Shown: positions 43,955 to 53,148, counted from the first letter of the stretch. The stretch is DNA of 64,000 bases from Tunturibacter empetritectus (GCF_040358985.1 NZ_CP132932.1:1674001-1738000), one strand, 5' to 3'. Notes: generated by a model not told the origin, from the letters alone. A program made the numbers and translations.

Positions 43955-45691
43955 ATGGCAAAGACAATCGCTGACCTGATCGTAGAAAGCCTGAAGAACG
44001 CTGGTGTAAAGCGCGTCTACGGCCTCCCGGGCGACTCGCTCAACGGATTTACCGACTCCCTCCGCCGCGACGGCACCATCGAATGGGTCCACGTGCGCAA
44101 CGAGGAGGTCGCCGCATTTGCCGCAGGCGCGGACGCCCACCTCACCGGCTCCCTCGCAGTCTGCGCCGCAAGCTGTGGCCCTGGCAATCTCCATCTCATC
44201 AACGGCCTCTTCGACTGCCATCGCAATCGTGTCCCCGTGCTCGCCATTGCCGCCCACATCCCCAGCACCGAGATCGGCACCAACTACTTTCAGGAGACCC
44301 ATCCGCAAAATCTCTTCAAAGAGTGCAGCCACTACTGCGAGATGGTCGGCATCCCCGAGCAGATGCCCCGCGTGCTCGAGATCGCTATGCGCACCGCCAT
44401 CAACCTCTCCGGCGTCTCCGTCCTCGTGCTGCCCGGCGATGTCCTCCTCCACAAAGCCCCCGCCGATCACAACCTCGTTCCTATCAGAAGCGCAAACCCC
44501 GTCATCCGCCCCAACGACGACGAGCTGCGCGATGCCGCAGAGATCCTGAACTCCGCAGCAAAGGTCACCATCCTCGGCGGCGCCGGTTGCATTGGCGCGC
44601 ACAAAGAATTGATCGCTACCGCCGAAGCCTTGAAGTCCCCAATCGTTCACGCACTCCGTGGCAAAGAGTACATCGAGTACGAGAATCCCTTCGACGTCGG
44701 CATGACCGGCCTGCTCGGGTTCAGCTCCGGATATCACGCCATGGAAGATTGCGACGTCTTGCTCATGCTCGGCACCGACTTCCCCTATCCGCAGTTCTTC
44801 CCCAGCCACGCGAAGATCATCCAGGTGGACCTCCGCGGCGACCAGATCGGGCGGCGCACCAAGGTCGATCTCGGTCTCGTCGGCTCCATCAAGGACACCC
44901 TCTCCGCGCTCCTTCCCCTGCTCACCACAAAGACCGATCGCGCCCACCTTGACACCAAGACAAAGGACTACAAAAAAGTCCGCGAAGGTCTGGACGAGCT
45001 GGCCGGCCCGGACGACAACAAGACTCCTATCCACCCGCAGTACGTCGCAAAACTCATCGACCAGTTAGCAGCCGACGACGCCATCTTCACCTGCGATGTA
45101 GGCACCCCCACCGTCTGGTCCGCCCGATATCTCACGATGAACGGCCGCCGCCGCCTCCTCGGCTCCTTCTCCCACGGATCGATGGCCTCTGCGGTCCCGC
45201 AAGCCATCGGCGCACAAACGGCCTTCCCCACCCGTCAGGTCGTCACGCTCTCCGGCGACGGCGGCCTCGCCATGATGCTCGGCGACCTCCTCACCCTCCG
45301 CCAGCTCAAGCTCCCCATCAAGATGGTCGTCTTCAACAACGGCGCTCTGGCCTTCGTCGAGCTCGAGATGAAGGCCGGAGGCATCGTCAACTATGCCACC
45401 GACCTCGACAACCCCAGCTTCGCCGATCTGGCCAACTCCATCGGCATACACGGAGTTCACGTTGATAAACCGAACAACCTCGAATCTGCACTGAAGACGG
45501 CACTCGCAACTCCGGGGCCTGCACTGATCGAAGTGATGGTCAATCGACAGGAGCTCTCCATGCCGCCGCACATCAGTCTCGACCAGATGAAGGGCTTCTC
45601 GCTCTACATGGCAAAAAGCGTCTTCAGCGGACGCGGCGACGAGATTATCGACCTCGCAAAGACAAACATCCTCCAGCGAATCCTGTCTTAA
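43955..45691 (+). CDS. poxB: Pyruvate dehydrogenase (quinone), thiamine-dependent
   Basis: 578 residues from ATG 43955 (GGAG 7 bp upstream; ATG 43943 is inferior). It closely follows E. coli PoxB: GVKRVYGLPGDSLNGFTDSL, RNEEVAAFAAGADAHLTGSL, SCGPGNLHLINGLFDCHRNR, EIGTNYFQETHPQNLFKECS. The ThDP/Mg site is LSGDGGLAMMLGDLLTL followed by VFNNGALAFVELE. It decarboxylates pyruvate to acetate and passes electrons to quinone at the membrane. Palindromic element copy 2 begins 5 bp after the stop. Confidence 0.95.
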   Translation: MAKTIADLIVESLKNAGVKRVYGLPGDSLNGFTDSLRRDGTIEWVHVRNEEVAAFAAGADAHLTGSLAVCAASCGPGNLHLINGLFDCHRNRVPVLAIAAHIPSTEIGTNYFQETHPQNLFKECSHYCEMVGIPEQMPRVLEIAMRTAINLSGVSVLVLPGDVLLHKAPADHNLVPIRSANPVIRPNDDELRDAAEILNSAAKVTILGGAGCIGAHKELIATAEALKSPIVHALRGKEYIEYENPFDVGMTGLLGFSSGYHAMEDCDVLLMLGTDFPYPQFFPSHAKIIQVDLRGDQIGRRTKVDLGLVGSIKDTLSALLPLLTTKTDRAHLDTKTKDYKKVREGLDELAGPDDNKTPIHPQYVAKLIDQLAADDAIFTCDVGTPTVWSARYLTMNGRRRLLGSFSHGSMASAVPQAIGAQTAFPTRQVVTLSGDGGLAMMLGDLLTLRQLKLPIKMVVFNNGALAFVELEMKAGGIVNYATDLDNPSFADLANSIGIHGVHVDKPNNLESALKTALATPGPALIEVMVNRQELSMPPHISLDQMKGFSLYMAKSVFSGRGDEIIDLAKTNILQRILS

Positions 45692-45695
45692 GGCT

Positions 45696-45879
45696 GGCTT
45701 TCCGCCGGGACCGCTACGCGCGGTGCGGTCACTTCGTGACTTGTATATCCCTTCGGTTCGTGCTCCCGCTGGTCGCAAGAAAAAAATCCTCCCCCGACCA
45801 ACGGGAGGATCAGGCGAAGCCGGTATACAAGTCACGAAGTGACCGCCGCCCGCGCAGGGCGCCCGTCCAGCAGGACACC
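45696..45879. repeat. Palindromic element, full copy 2
   Basis: A long imperfect inverted repeat centred near 45786. The left arm has gcggtcacttcgtgacttgtat and the right arm its complement atacaagtcacgaagtgaccgc. Inner arms ctcccgctggtcg and cgaccaacgggag pair around an A-rich centre. It fills the gap between two convergent 3' ends, poxB and the CDP-alcohol phosphatidyltransferase, and may act as a bidirectional terminator. The left terminal repeat is more diverged than in copy 1. Confidence 0.9.
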
Positions 45880-45885
45880 GCTCAC

Positions 45886-46521
45886 CTACTTAGCCTGTGC
45901 GATCAGCTTTCTGCGCTCCGTCTCCACATACGTATAGCGAATGCGGTGAATCACCGTCAGAGTCGCAAACAGCGCCAGCACCCAAAGCGCAGGAGCCATC
46001 ACGCCCCACCGGTTGCACAGCGCACCCAAAATCACGCAGACGATACGCTCCGGCCGCTCCATAAACCCAACCTTGCAGGTCCCAATCAGCGCTTCAGCCC
46101 GCGCGCGTGTGTAACTCACCATTACGCAAGCCGTCATCACAAACGCCACCAGTCCCACATAAAACAAGCGGTTTCCGCGTGCATAGTAGATCAGCAAGCC
46201 AAAGAAGATAGCGACATCCGAGTACCGATCCATCACCGAATCGAAGAACGCGCCAAACACAGAAACCTGATTCGTCTTCCGCGCTACCCGCCCATCCACC
46301 ATGTCGAAGACGCCAGCCCCGATGATGATCAGACCCGCATAGAGAAACATCCGATTGGCATTATTCGGCCGCGCAAATCCAAAGAAACACGCCGCGATGA
46401 TGTTGATCACCAGGCCGATAAACGTCAGTGCGTTTGGCGAGATGCGGGTCAGCGCTAGGCCGTTCACGATCTTCTGCAGCAGCCAGCCGCTGCCTTTGCC
46501 GAATGCGCTTGTCCAGGTCAA
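45886..46521 (-). CDS. CDP-alcohol phosphatidyltransferase family protein
   Basis: 211 residues from TTG 46521, supported by GGAGGA 8 bp upstream. The diagnostic motif reads DMVDGRVARKTNQVSVFGAF followed by FDSVMDRYSD, i.e. DxxDGxxAR...GxxxDxxxD. Five to six helices surround it. The enzyme transfers a phosphatidyl group from CDP-diacylglycerol to an alcohol; motif spacing resembles PgsA and inositol-phosphate types, and substrate cannot be assigned. It converges on poxB with palindromic element copy 2 between them. Confidence 0.9.
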   Translation of the reverse strand: MTWTSAFGKGSGWLLQKIVNGLALTRISPNALTFIGLVINIIAACFFGFARPNNANRMFLYAGLIIIGAGVFDMVDGRVARKTNQVSVFGAFFDSVMDRYSDVAIFFGLLIYYARGNRLFYVGLVAFVMTACVMVSYTRARAEALIGTCKVGFMERPERIVCVILGALCNRWGVMAPALWVLALFATLTVIHRIRYTYVETERRKLIAQAK

Positions 46522-46621
46522 AAAGCAAATCCTCCGGGGCCGATCCCCGTCTCTACCACTTCCTTGTTATCACACTGAGTTCACATCGGCACACGTGCGC
46601 CACGCCTGCGATGCCGTGCGT

Positions 46622-47101
46622 CTATGCTTCCTCGGGGGCGTCGTGAATCGTCATCAGCTTGAGGATCTCAAGTTCGCGCTTGCCGTTCGGCGTAATCACC
46701 GTCGCGGAGTCGCCAACCTGTTTGCCCAGCAGTGCCCGGCCAATCGGAGAAGTCGTCGAGATCAGACCCTTGGACACGTCCGACTCCTCGCTGGTCACCA
46801 GCTGATACTTGATCTCCTCGTCCTTGCTCGAGTCGAAGACTGTCACGCGTGAGCCGAATCCAACCTTGTCATTGGGGATATTCACCAGGTTCACCATCGC
46901 CAGCTCGCCCATCCGCTTCTTCAACTGCCCCAACCGGGCGTTGACGAAGACCTGGCGCTGCTTGGCCATGTGGTATTCCGCGTTTTCACTTAGGTCGCCC
47001 AGTGCGACGGCCTTCTTGATCTCTGCAGGGAGTTCGGTCGTAAGTTCGTGCTCCAGCAACTTGATCTCTTCTGCAAGCCTCTTTTTTACTTGTTCTGGCA
47101 T
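46622..47101 (-). CDS. greA: Transcription elongation factor GreA
   Basis: 159 residues from ATG 47101 (GGAAGG 5 bp upstream), the usual GreA length. The N-terminal coiled coil contains ELPAEIKKAVALGDLSENAE followed by YHMAKQRQ, with the acidic tip residues that enter the RNA polymerase channel. The C-terminal domain includes ISTTSPIGRALLGKQVGD. It rescues backtracked RNA polymerase. It is divergent from mltG. Confidence 0.96.
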   Translation of the reverse strand: MPEQVKKRLAEEIKLLEHELTTELPAEIKKAVALGDLSENAEYHMAKQRQVFVNARLGQLKKRMGELAMVNLVNIPNDKVGFGSRVTVFDSSKDEEIKYQLVTSEESDVSKGLISTTSPIGRALLGKQVGDSATVITPNGKRELEILKLMTIHDAPEEA

Positions 47102-47494
47102 GGGGCCTTCCGGATGGTACTGGCGAGCGCGCAACCCTTCGCGCGTCAACGCTCTCTGATCAAAACTCGATTATACGATGGCGGACCGCAAAACCACCCC
47201 TTGCGCTCCTCCTACGCGCCGCTCAACCTCTGCGGAACACCACCCTCTCTCGGTCGGACCTCAGAAAGCACTCATAAAATCAGTACTGCCGAGCCTGTTC
47301 TAGGTCAGAGGCCACCAGCGAATCTTCCCCGGACCTTCCCCGGCAGTCATAAAGTTGAGTCCACCGGCCCCGCGCTCCCCGATTCTCTGCCAGCAGCCGT
47401 AAAATGAAACCGGCGCACCAACGACTCCGGCCAGATCCCGTCGGCAACCCGGCGACAGCCCACTTCTTCCAAGCCCGAAAGCGGAGACACCCAT
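47102..47494. other. 393-bp divergent intergenic region between greA and mltG
   Basis: No gene is evident; the open frame at 47404-47949 is a shadow of mltG. Two cataaa/taaaat-like boxes (about 47348 and 47399) could be -10 elements of mltG promoters, and the greA promoter must lie in the left half. I cannot place -35 boxes with confidence. Confidence 0.4.
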
Positions 47495-48499
47495 TTGAAG
47501 TTTCTCGGTTTCCTCCTCCTGCTTCTGCTAATCGCCCTGGCCGTCGCAGCCGGCGTCATCTACCTGCCCTACGGCCCCTCCACCGAGACCTTCCTCGACA
47601 TCCTCCCCGGCACCGGCACCGAGACCATCGCCACCCAGCTCGAAAAGAGCGGCATCATCCGCAGCCGCTACGCCTTTTACCTCCTGCGCCTCAAAATGGG
47701 AGGCACCCTCAAAGCCGGAGAGTACCGCTTCGAGGGCAAGCTCCCCATGACCGACGTCTACCAGCACATCCTCCACGGCGAGATCTACACCCGCGCCTTC
47801 ACCATCCCCGAGGGTTTCAACATCTTCGACATCGCCCAGGCAGCCGAGGCAGCCGGCTTCGGCCCCCGCGACGCCTTTCTCGCCGCCGAACGCCAGCACA
47901 CCGAACTCATCTCAGCCTGGACCGATGGACCGCCCCCCGCATCCCTTGAAGGCTATCTCTTCCCCGACACCTACCAGCTCTCCCGGCACGCCACCCCGCT
48001 CCAGATCCTCTCCGCCATGGTCCGCCGCTTCCACCAGGTCTCCGCCCAGATCGGTCTCACCAACGACGTCTCCCGCACCGTCATCATGGCCTCCCTCGTC
48101 GAAAAAGAAGTCCGCCAGGATGCCGAGCGCCCCCTCGTAGCCGGCGTCTTCGTTAACCGCCTCGCCAAAGGCATCCCGCTCGCCACCGACCCCACCGTCA
48201 TCTACGCGGCCCTGCTCAACAATCACTGGCGCGGCACCATCTACGCCTCCGATCTCCAGTCTCCCTCACCCTATAACACCTACAAACACGCCGGCCTGCC
48301 CCCCGGACCCATCGCCAACCCCGGCCTCGCCGCCCTCCGAGCCGCCATGCGCCCCGCCCGCACCGACTACCTCTACTTCGTCAGCGACGCCTCCGGCCAC
48401 ACCCGTTTCTCCACCACCCTGCAGGAGCACGCCCAGCAGGTCCAGTCCTATCGCGCCGCACAGAAGCAACAGCTTACCGGCACCGGAGTTACCCCCTAG
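47495..48499 (+). CDS. mltG: Endolytic transglycosylase MltG
   Basis: 334 residues from TTG 47495 (GGAG 9 bp upstream). N-terminal helix (LGFLLLLLLIALAVAAGVIY) anchors it in the inner membrane. A LysM-like domain follows (LKAGEYRFEGKLPMTDVYQH), then the YceG catalytic region: ASLEGYLFPDTYQLSRHATP, MASLVEKEVRQDAERPLVAG with the catalytic Glu, GIPLATDPTVIYA, and SPYNTYKHAGLPPGPIANPG. It cleaves nascent glycan strands and sets their length. An inverted-repeat element follows its stop. Confidence 0.95.
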   Translation: MKFLGFLLLLLLIALAVAAGVIYLPYGPSTETFLDILPGTGTETIATQLEKSGIIRSRYAFYLLRLKMGGTLKAGEYRFEGKLPMTDVYQHILHGEIYTRAFTIPEGFNIFDIAQAAEAAGFGPRDAFLAAERQHTELISAWTDGPPPASLEGYLFPDTYQLSRHATPLQILSAMVRRFHQVSAQIGLTNDVSRTVIMASLVEKEVRQDAERPLVAGVFVNRLAKGIPLATDPTVIYAALLNNHWRGTIYASDLQSPSPYNTYKHAGLPPGPIANPGLAALRAAMRPARTDYLYFVSDASGHTRFSTTLQEHAQQVQSYRAAQKQQLTGTGVTP

Positions 48500-48618
48500 A
48501 GCATTTCTCCCGCAGGTGTAGCGCGGGGAAGAGATATCAATGGGCGTTTTCCCCAATGAAAACGACGCTGCACGCCCGTTTCGGGATACCCATCAACGGG
48601 AGAAGTGCTTTAGCCAAC
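48500..48618. repeat. Second inverted-repeat family (tagagcatttctcccg ends)
   Basis: The left end tagagcatttctcccg (about 48498) pairs with cgggagaagtgcttta near 48597-48613, with two mismatches. Inside, atcaatgggcgtttt and gatacccatcaac also form partial complement. It lies just after the mltG stop and is unrelated in sequence to the 7368-type palindromes. No gene is present. Confidence 0.6.
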
Positions 48619-48756
48619 CGCGCTTTAGCCAGAAGTTTCGGAAGCGCATCGGAGCCTCAAGACATCCAATTCGTACACGGAATAGTCGAAGATCGCCGCG
48701 TCACGGCCCGAACCACGGGAACCGAACCGGAAAAGATATACTTGAAGTTTGTGCTC

Positions 48757-49641
48757 ATGAGGATAAGACAAGCGGCGGCGATGGCAATCCTTGGGCTGGC
48801 TCCGGCGCTAACCGGCTGCCTGACCCATACCCGCATCGTCCCTAAGACCCGTCCAGCCGATGTCGTCCTCAACGCCGAACTCGAAGATCTCCTCAAACAG
48901 GTCGACGTTCGTTTCAGCGCCGTCCAGACCATGAACGCCAGTATCGAGATCGTCGCCACCACCGGAGGCGGCCGCCAGGGCAAAGAGACCCAGTACCCCA
49001 GCTTCGCCGGATACATCTTCCTTAGAAAGCCGCAGGACCTCCGCGTCCTGTTGCGCGTCCCCTTTCTCGGCTCGGTAGCCCTCGACATGGTCAGCGACGG
49101 CAAGACCTGGAAGCTTTGGGTGCCCAAGCGCAACCTCGCCATGACCGGCACCAGCGAGGTCACCAAACCCTCCACCAACGGTCTCGAAAATCTCCGCCCT
49201 GCCGTCTTCTTCGACTCGCTTCTCATCCACGGCCTCGGCCCCGACCAGGTCGTCTCCCTCACCCAGGACACCAGGGTCGTCGCCAACGAAAAAAACGCCA
49301 AAGATCTCATCGAAGAGCAGGATTACGACCTAGAGTTTCTCGCACAGCCCAAGGGCCAGACTGCCCATGCCGTTCGCGTCATTCACATCGGCCGCGCCAA
49401 CCTGCTCCCCTACCAGCAGGACATCTACGGCCCTGATGGCACCATCATCACTCGCGCCTTCTACAGCAACTACCAGAAGTTCGGCGACACGCCCTTTCCC
49501 ATGAAGATCCAGATCGTGCGCCCGCAGGACCAGTACACCCTGACCCTCACCCTCACCAAGCTGACCCTCAATCAAAAGCTCGAAGACGATCAGTTCGAAC
49601 TAAAGATCCCCGACACCGTCCCCGTAAAAAAAATGGACTGA
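48757..49641 (+). CDS. LolA/LolB-like outer-membrane lipoprotein (DUF4292-type)
   Basis: 294 residues from ATG 48757; TTG 48742, with GGAAAAGA nearby, would add five residues. The signal AAAMAILGLAPALTGC gives a lipobox cysteine. Beta-rich body with LolA-like features: LEDLLKQVDVRFSAVQTMNA, DLRVLLRVPFLGSVALDMVS with DGKTWKLWVPKRN, and FPMKIQIVRPQDQYTLTLTL near the end. Lol-fold lipoproteins ferry or receive hydrophobic cargo between membranes. Its exact partner is unknown. Confidence 0.83.
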   Translation: MRIRQAAAMAILGLAPALTGCLTHTRIVPKTRPADVVLNAELEDLLKQVDVRFSAVQTMNASIEIVATTGGGRQGKETQYPSFAGYIFLRKPQDLRVLLRVPFLGSVALDMVSDGKTWKLWVPKRNLAMTGTSEVTKPSTNGLENLRPAVFFDSLLIHGLGPDQVVSLTQDTRVVANEKNAKDLIEEQDYDLEFLAQPKGQTAHAVRVIHIGRANLLPYQQDIYGPDGTIITRAFYSNYQKFGDTPFPMKIQIVRPQDQYTLTLTLTKLTLNQKLEDDQFELKIPDTVPVKKMD

Positions 49642-49928
49642 CTCCTGGGAGCAGACCGATCGCTTTATTCCGGCGAGATCTGTCGAAGCGCGAAGCTGAC
49701 CTCTCACCATGCTGCTACCAGCGGCTTGGACGAGATGCCTGTTATACAGCAGTAGGACACAGGGAAAATCTCCAAAGTGAATATCTCGCATCTTTCGATA
49801 CAGGTTCACTCCTCTTGATACTTTTCGGACACGAACGCAACCCGCAAGCCATTCCTGGGTTCCTACAGAGAGCACGGGAGACAGTTCGATGATCTCCAAT
49901 TAGGCAATTATCAAGGGGAAAATACACT
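49642..49928. other. 287-bp intergenic region
   Basis: No coding frame, hairpin terminator or repeat that I can support. It should contain the promoter of the small secreted protein at 49929; aaggggaaaa just upstream of that ATG is its ribosome site. Confidence 0.4.
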
Positions 49929-50285
49929 ATGAACTGGAAAGCTACTCTGCTCGCGGCATCACTCGTGGCACTACCCGTCTCCAACCTGTTGGCCCAGAGC
50001 ACTACGTATGAGCAACGTCACTCGGTGAACGCCCGAGACGCCAATCAACAGGCTCGCATTAATAAAGGCGTCGCCGATGGCCAGATCACACCTAAGGGCG
50101 CCGCAGCCGCCGACGCCCACCAAGCTCATCTGAACGCGGAACAGAGCAAGATGCGCGCCGCCGATAACGGCCACCTTACGGCACAGGACCGCCACAAAAT
50201 TGCTCGCCAGCAGGATCGTACTTCTCAGCATATTTATGACCGCAATCACAATGCCGCTACTGACCCAGGCGTCCCGCCGCGCTAA
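49929..50285 (+). CDS. Small secreted hydrophilic protein of unknown function
   Basis: 118 residues, ATG 49929 with AAGGGG upstream. Signal peptide MNWKATLLAASLVALPVSNLLA, then an Asn/Gln/Ala-rich helical protein. Its repeated pattern is Q-ARINKGVADGQITPKGAAAA, NAEQSKMRAADNGHLTAQDR, HKIARQQDRTSQHIYDRNH. The pattern is typical of small periplasmic proteins widespread in Acidobacteria and Proteobacteria. No catalytic motif. It precedes another small exported protein 84 bp downstream. Confidence 0.8.
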   Translation: MNWKATLLAASLVALPVSNLLAQSTTYEQRHSVNARDANQQARINKGVADGQITPKGAAAADAHQAHLNAEQSKMRAADNGHLTAQDRHKIARQQDRTSQHIYDRNHNAATDPGVPPR

Positions 50286-50368
50286 AAGTCTGTAGTGCCT
50301 TCCCGAGAAGCACAGCAACTCGGCTTTTACGTGCCCAAGTCATACGTATCCAACCAAGAAAGGGATTC

Positions 50369-50659
50369 ATGCTCAAAAGACTCGCAGTCTTAGCGTTGTA
50401 CTCTTCGCTCTTACCCCTTGCCTCTCAAGCGCAGGTCGTCATCCGCGTCGGTCCACCGCCGCCCGTCGTCGAGCATTATGGACCACCACCAAGACCGGGG
50501 TACGTATGGCAGGGCGGCTATCATCGGTGGGATGGACAGCGGTATGTTTGGGCCCCAGGTCACTGGGGTCGTCCCCCACGTCCAGGTGTTGTCTGGATTC
50601 CAGGCAGCTATGACCGATGGCACGGCGGTTATCGCTATCACCGTGGATATTGGCGTTAA
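50369..50659 (+). CDS. YXWGXW repeat-containing protein
   Basis: 96 residues with signal peptide MLKRLAVLALYSSLLPLASQAQ. The rest is a Pro/Gly/Tyr/Trp-rich chain with three related units: PRPGYVWQGGYHRWDGQRYV, WAPGHWGRPPRPGVV and WIPGSYDRWHGGYRYHRGYW. These WxPG(H/Y)W(x)-type repeats define the YXWGXW family, thought to sit at the cell surface. Function unknown. A strong hairpin follows at 50685. Confidence 0.88.
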   Translation: MLKRLAVLALYSSLLPLASQAQVVIRVGPPPPVVEHYGPPPRPGYVWQGGYHRWDGQRYVWAPGHWGRPPRPGVVWIPGSYDRWHGGYRYHRGYWR

Positions 50660-50684
50660 ATTCGTTGACAGCCGTTTCAAGTCA

Positions 50685-50719
50685 CGGAGCACGAAAGCTT
50701 TTTAATCTTTCGTGCTCCG
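50685..50719. terminator. Hairpin after the YXWGXW gene
   Basis: A perfect 13-bp stem, cggagcacgaaag with ctttcgtgctccg, around a 9-nt T-rich loop. It lies 25 bp after the stop. There is no T-run after the stem, so it may be a weak terminator or a bidirectional one shared with the convergent gene ending at 50816. Confidence 0.7.
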
Positions 50720-50815
50720 CAGCTAAATGGCAGTTGTTCGGGCATGTGATCGCACTAACCAACCAACTGAAAATCTCAGAGCATCCGCGCGGCTTCCATC
50801 ACAAGAGCTCCTGAG

Positions 50816-51919
50816 TTACAGAAAATCCCCCAGCCCTGCCCGCTCCGCATGCACTGCAATCGCCTCATTGATCTCCAGCGCCAACGCCAGCGCAGCCCTT
50901 CCATCCTCGCCCGACACCACCGGCCGAGTCCGCTCCCGCACCGCCCGCAGGAACGCCTCAATCTCCAGTCGCAGCGGCTCCCCCAGCTCTACCGTCACCT
51001 TCTTCAGCGACAGCCCCGCCGAAGGATGCCCACCAGAAAGCGCCCCAGCCAACTGCGCCTTCTCCGCCATCGCAGCCAGCATAGCCGGATCCATCCCAGC
51101 AGCCGCCGTCACGTCGATCATCAACAGATCCTGCCGCGCAAAATCCAGCGAAAGATACTGATGCGGCTGAAAGAACCGCAGCTTCCTCACCCGTTCCGTA
51201 CTCACCCGGCTCGCCGTAAAGTTCGCAATACATCCGTTCTCAAACTCCACCCGCACATTCGCGATATCCACCTTGCGCGACAGCACCGGCAGTCCCACCG
51301 CCCGCACCTCGCGCACCGGCGACGCCACCAGGCTCAGCACAATATCCAGATCATGAATCATCAGGTCCAGCACCACATCCACATCGAGCGAACGCGGCGT
51401 AAAGATGCTCAACCGGTGCGCCTCAAAGAACATCGGCTTATGCAGGTGCTCCCGTGCCGCCGTCACCGCCGGATTGAACCGCTCCAGATGCCCGACCTGC
51501 ACGATGCGCCCGTGCCTGCGAGCCATCTCCAGAATCGCATCAGCATCAGCCAGACTAGCCGCCAGTGGCTTCTCGATCAGCAGATCCACCCCAGCCGCCA
51601 GTAGCGGAGCAGCAGCGCTCGCATGATGCACGGTCGGCACACACACCGAAGCCGCATCAAGCCGCCCCACCCCATTCCGGATTCCAGCCAGGCAAGCCTC
51701 AATCGTCGCAAAGCCAGGCACACCGAACCTCTCCGAAGCCGCAGCCACAGTTGCCGAATCGCGATCCACCACGGCTACCAGCTCTACCGCCTGCCCAGCC
51801 TGTTGCAACTCCCGCAGCACCCGCAGATGATTTCGCCCAAAGGCTCCCGCCCCAATCACCGCGACCCGCAGAGCCTGCGTCGGCCTCACACCTTCCTGCG
51901 CCACACCTTCCTGTGCCAC
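50816..51919 (-). CDS. Gfo/Idh/MocA family oxidoreductase
   Basis: 367 residues from GTG 51919. The Rossmann domain starts RVAVIGAGAFGRNHLRVLRE; the sugar dehydrogenase motif LLIEKPLAASLADADAI contains the catalytic lysine; VQVGHLERFNPAVTAA, HDLDIVLSLV and the C-terminal alpha/beta domain follow. The GHLERFNP block is shared with UDP-N-acetylglucosamine 3-dehydrogenases (GnnA) involved in lipid A variants, but this assignment is inference. The start lies in a 15-bp tandem duplication, and the GTG shares its G with the stop of the upstream 70-residue gene. Confidence 0.88.
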   Translation of the reverse strand: MAQEGVAQEGVRPTQALRVAVIGAGAFGRNHLRVLRELQQAGQAVELVAVVDRDSATVAAASERFGVPGFATIEACLAGIRNGVGRLDAASVCVPTVHHASAAAPLLAAGVDLLIEKPLAASLADADAILEMARRHGRIVQVGHLERFNPAVTAAREHLHKPMFFEAHRLSIFTPRSLDVDVVLDLMIHDLDIVLSLVASPVREVRAVGLPVLSRKVDIANVRVEFENGCIANFTASRVSTERVRKLRFFQPHQYLSLDFARQDLLMIDVTAAAGMDPAMLAAMAEKAQLAGALSGGHPSAGLSLKKVTVELGEPLRLEIEAFLRAVRERTRPVVSGEDGRAALALALEINEAIAVHAERAGLGDFL

Positions 51920-52131
51920 TACTTCTTTTCGACCGGAGCCTCAACCACCTCGCGGCAGCGGGCATACAGCTCGAGCAGATGCGTCACCTGGTCCTCACTC
52001 TTCGACGACGTCGGCAAACCAAAACCAGTCGAGCCAGCCGACTTGTTTCCAACATTAGCGTGCGATGCCACGAACTTGAGTAGATCGAGCGCGATATCTT
52101 CGGTACGACGCGCTCCGTTGATGGATTCCAT
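51919..52131 (-). CDS. Small protein of unknown function coupled to the oxidoreductase
   Basis: 70 residues from ATG 52131 (GAGGA 8 bp upstream). It begins MESINGARRTEDIALDLLKF and ends REVVEAPVEKK; mainly helical and hydrophilic, no membrane segment or motif I recognise. Its stop TAG overlaps the GTG start of the Gfo/Idh/MocA gene by one base (TAGTG), so translation of the two is coupled. It may be a regulator or subunit of that enzyme. Confidence 0.75.
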   Translation of the reverse strand: MESINGARRTEDIALDLLKFVASHANVGNKSAGSTGFGLPTSSKSEDQVTHLLELYARCREVVEAPVEKK

Positions 52132-52253
52132 GAAATGATTCCTCGTTTCTCTTAGCCTGATGTTAATGGCCCACCCGTCATGCACGCAAATGACTGCCAC
52201 TCCACCACAACGATAGACTTCTCCTACAGCAGCTCGAGGAGGTCCACACAGAG

Positions 52254-53148
52254 ATGAAGTTAGAGATCCATAGCAAGATCCAAAGCAAGATTCAAGATGA
52301 GATCCATGACGACGACCTGAACAAGTTCGAAGCCCAGGGCGTCGCACTGCCGCCACTCCCGAACCACGGCAACGACCACGGCTACGTCGAACACGAGGGA
52401 GCACGCATCTGGTACGCCACCTATGGCACCGGCGCACCCGTCATCCTGCTCCACGGCGGCCTCGGCCACAGTGGCAACTGGGGCTACCAGGTCCCCCGCG
52501 CTCCTCGAAGCCGGCCACCGCGTCATCCTCATCGACAGCCGCGGCCACGGTCGCAGCACCCGCGACACCCGTCCCTACTCCTACGAACTCATGGCCTCAG
52601 ACGTCCTCGCCGTCATGGACACCCTGAACCTCAAACAAGCGTCCTTCATCGGCTGGAGCGACGGCGCCTGCATCGCTCTTATCACCGCCGCCCAAGCTCC
52701 CAACCGTGTCGCCGCTGCCTTCTTCTTCGGCTGCAACATGGATCCCTCCGGCCTCAAACAAATCGACCAGCATAACCCCCTACTCTCCCGCTGCCTCTCC
52801 CGCCACTTGCAGGACTACGCCCAGCTCTCCCCAACACCCGACGACTTCCACCACTTCGCCGAAGCCGTCGGCGTCATGATGAAGTCGCAGCCCAACTACA
52901 CCGCGCACGATCTATCCCGGATCAGCGTGCCCGTCCTCATCGTTCAAGCCGAACACGACGAGTTCATCCGCGACGAACACGCTGAATATCTCGCCCACAA
53001 CATCCCGGACGCAAAGCTTCTCTTCCTGAAAGGTGTAAGCCACTTCGCCCCGCTCCAGCGCCCCCAGCAGTTCAACGAGGCCATGCTCGCCTTCCTCAGA
53101 GAAGTCCTGCCGGACGGGCGCCCTACGCGGGCTGCGGTCACTTCGTGA
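52254..53148 (+). pseudogene. Alpha/beta hydrolase gene with a +1 frameshift
   Basis: The N-terminal half (from ATG 52254) reads ARIWYATYGTGAPVILLHGG then LGHSGNWGYQV and loses homology at about 52493. The same homology resumes in the +1 frame as LLEAGHRVILIDSRGHGRST. Removing one C from the five-C run at 52493-52497 restores one continuous protein of about 297 residues. Its triad is complete: Ser in GWSDGACIAL, Asp in QAEHDEFI, His in KGVSHFAPL. So it is either a recent pseudogene or a base-calling error. The last 15 or so codons (PDGRPTRAAVTS) come from palindromic element copy 3. Confidence 0.8.
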
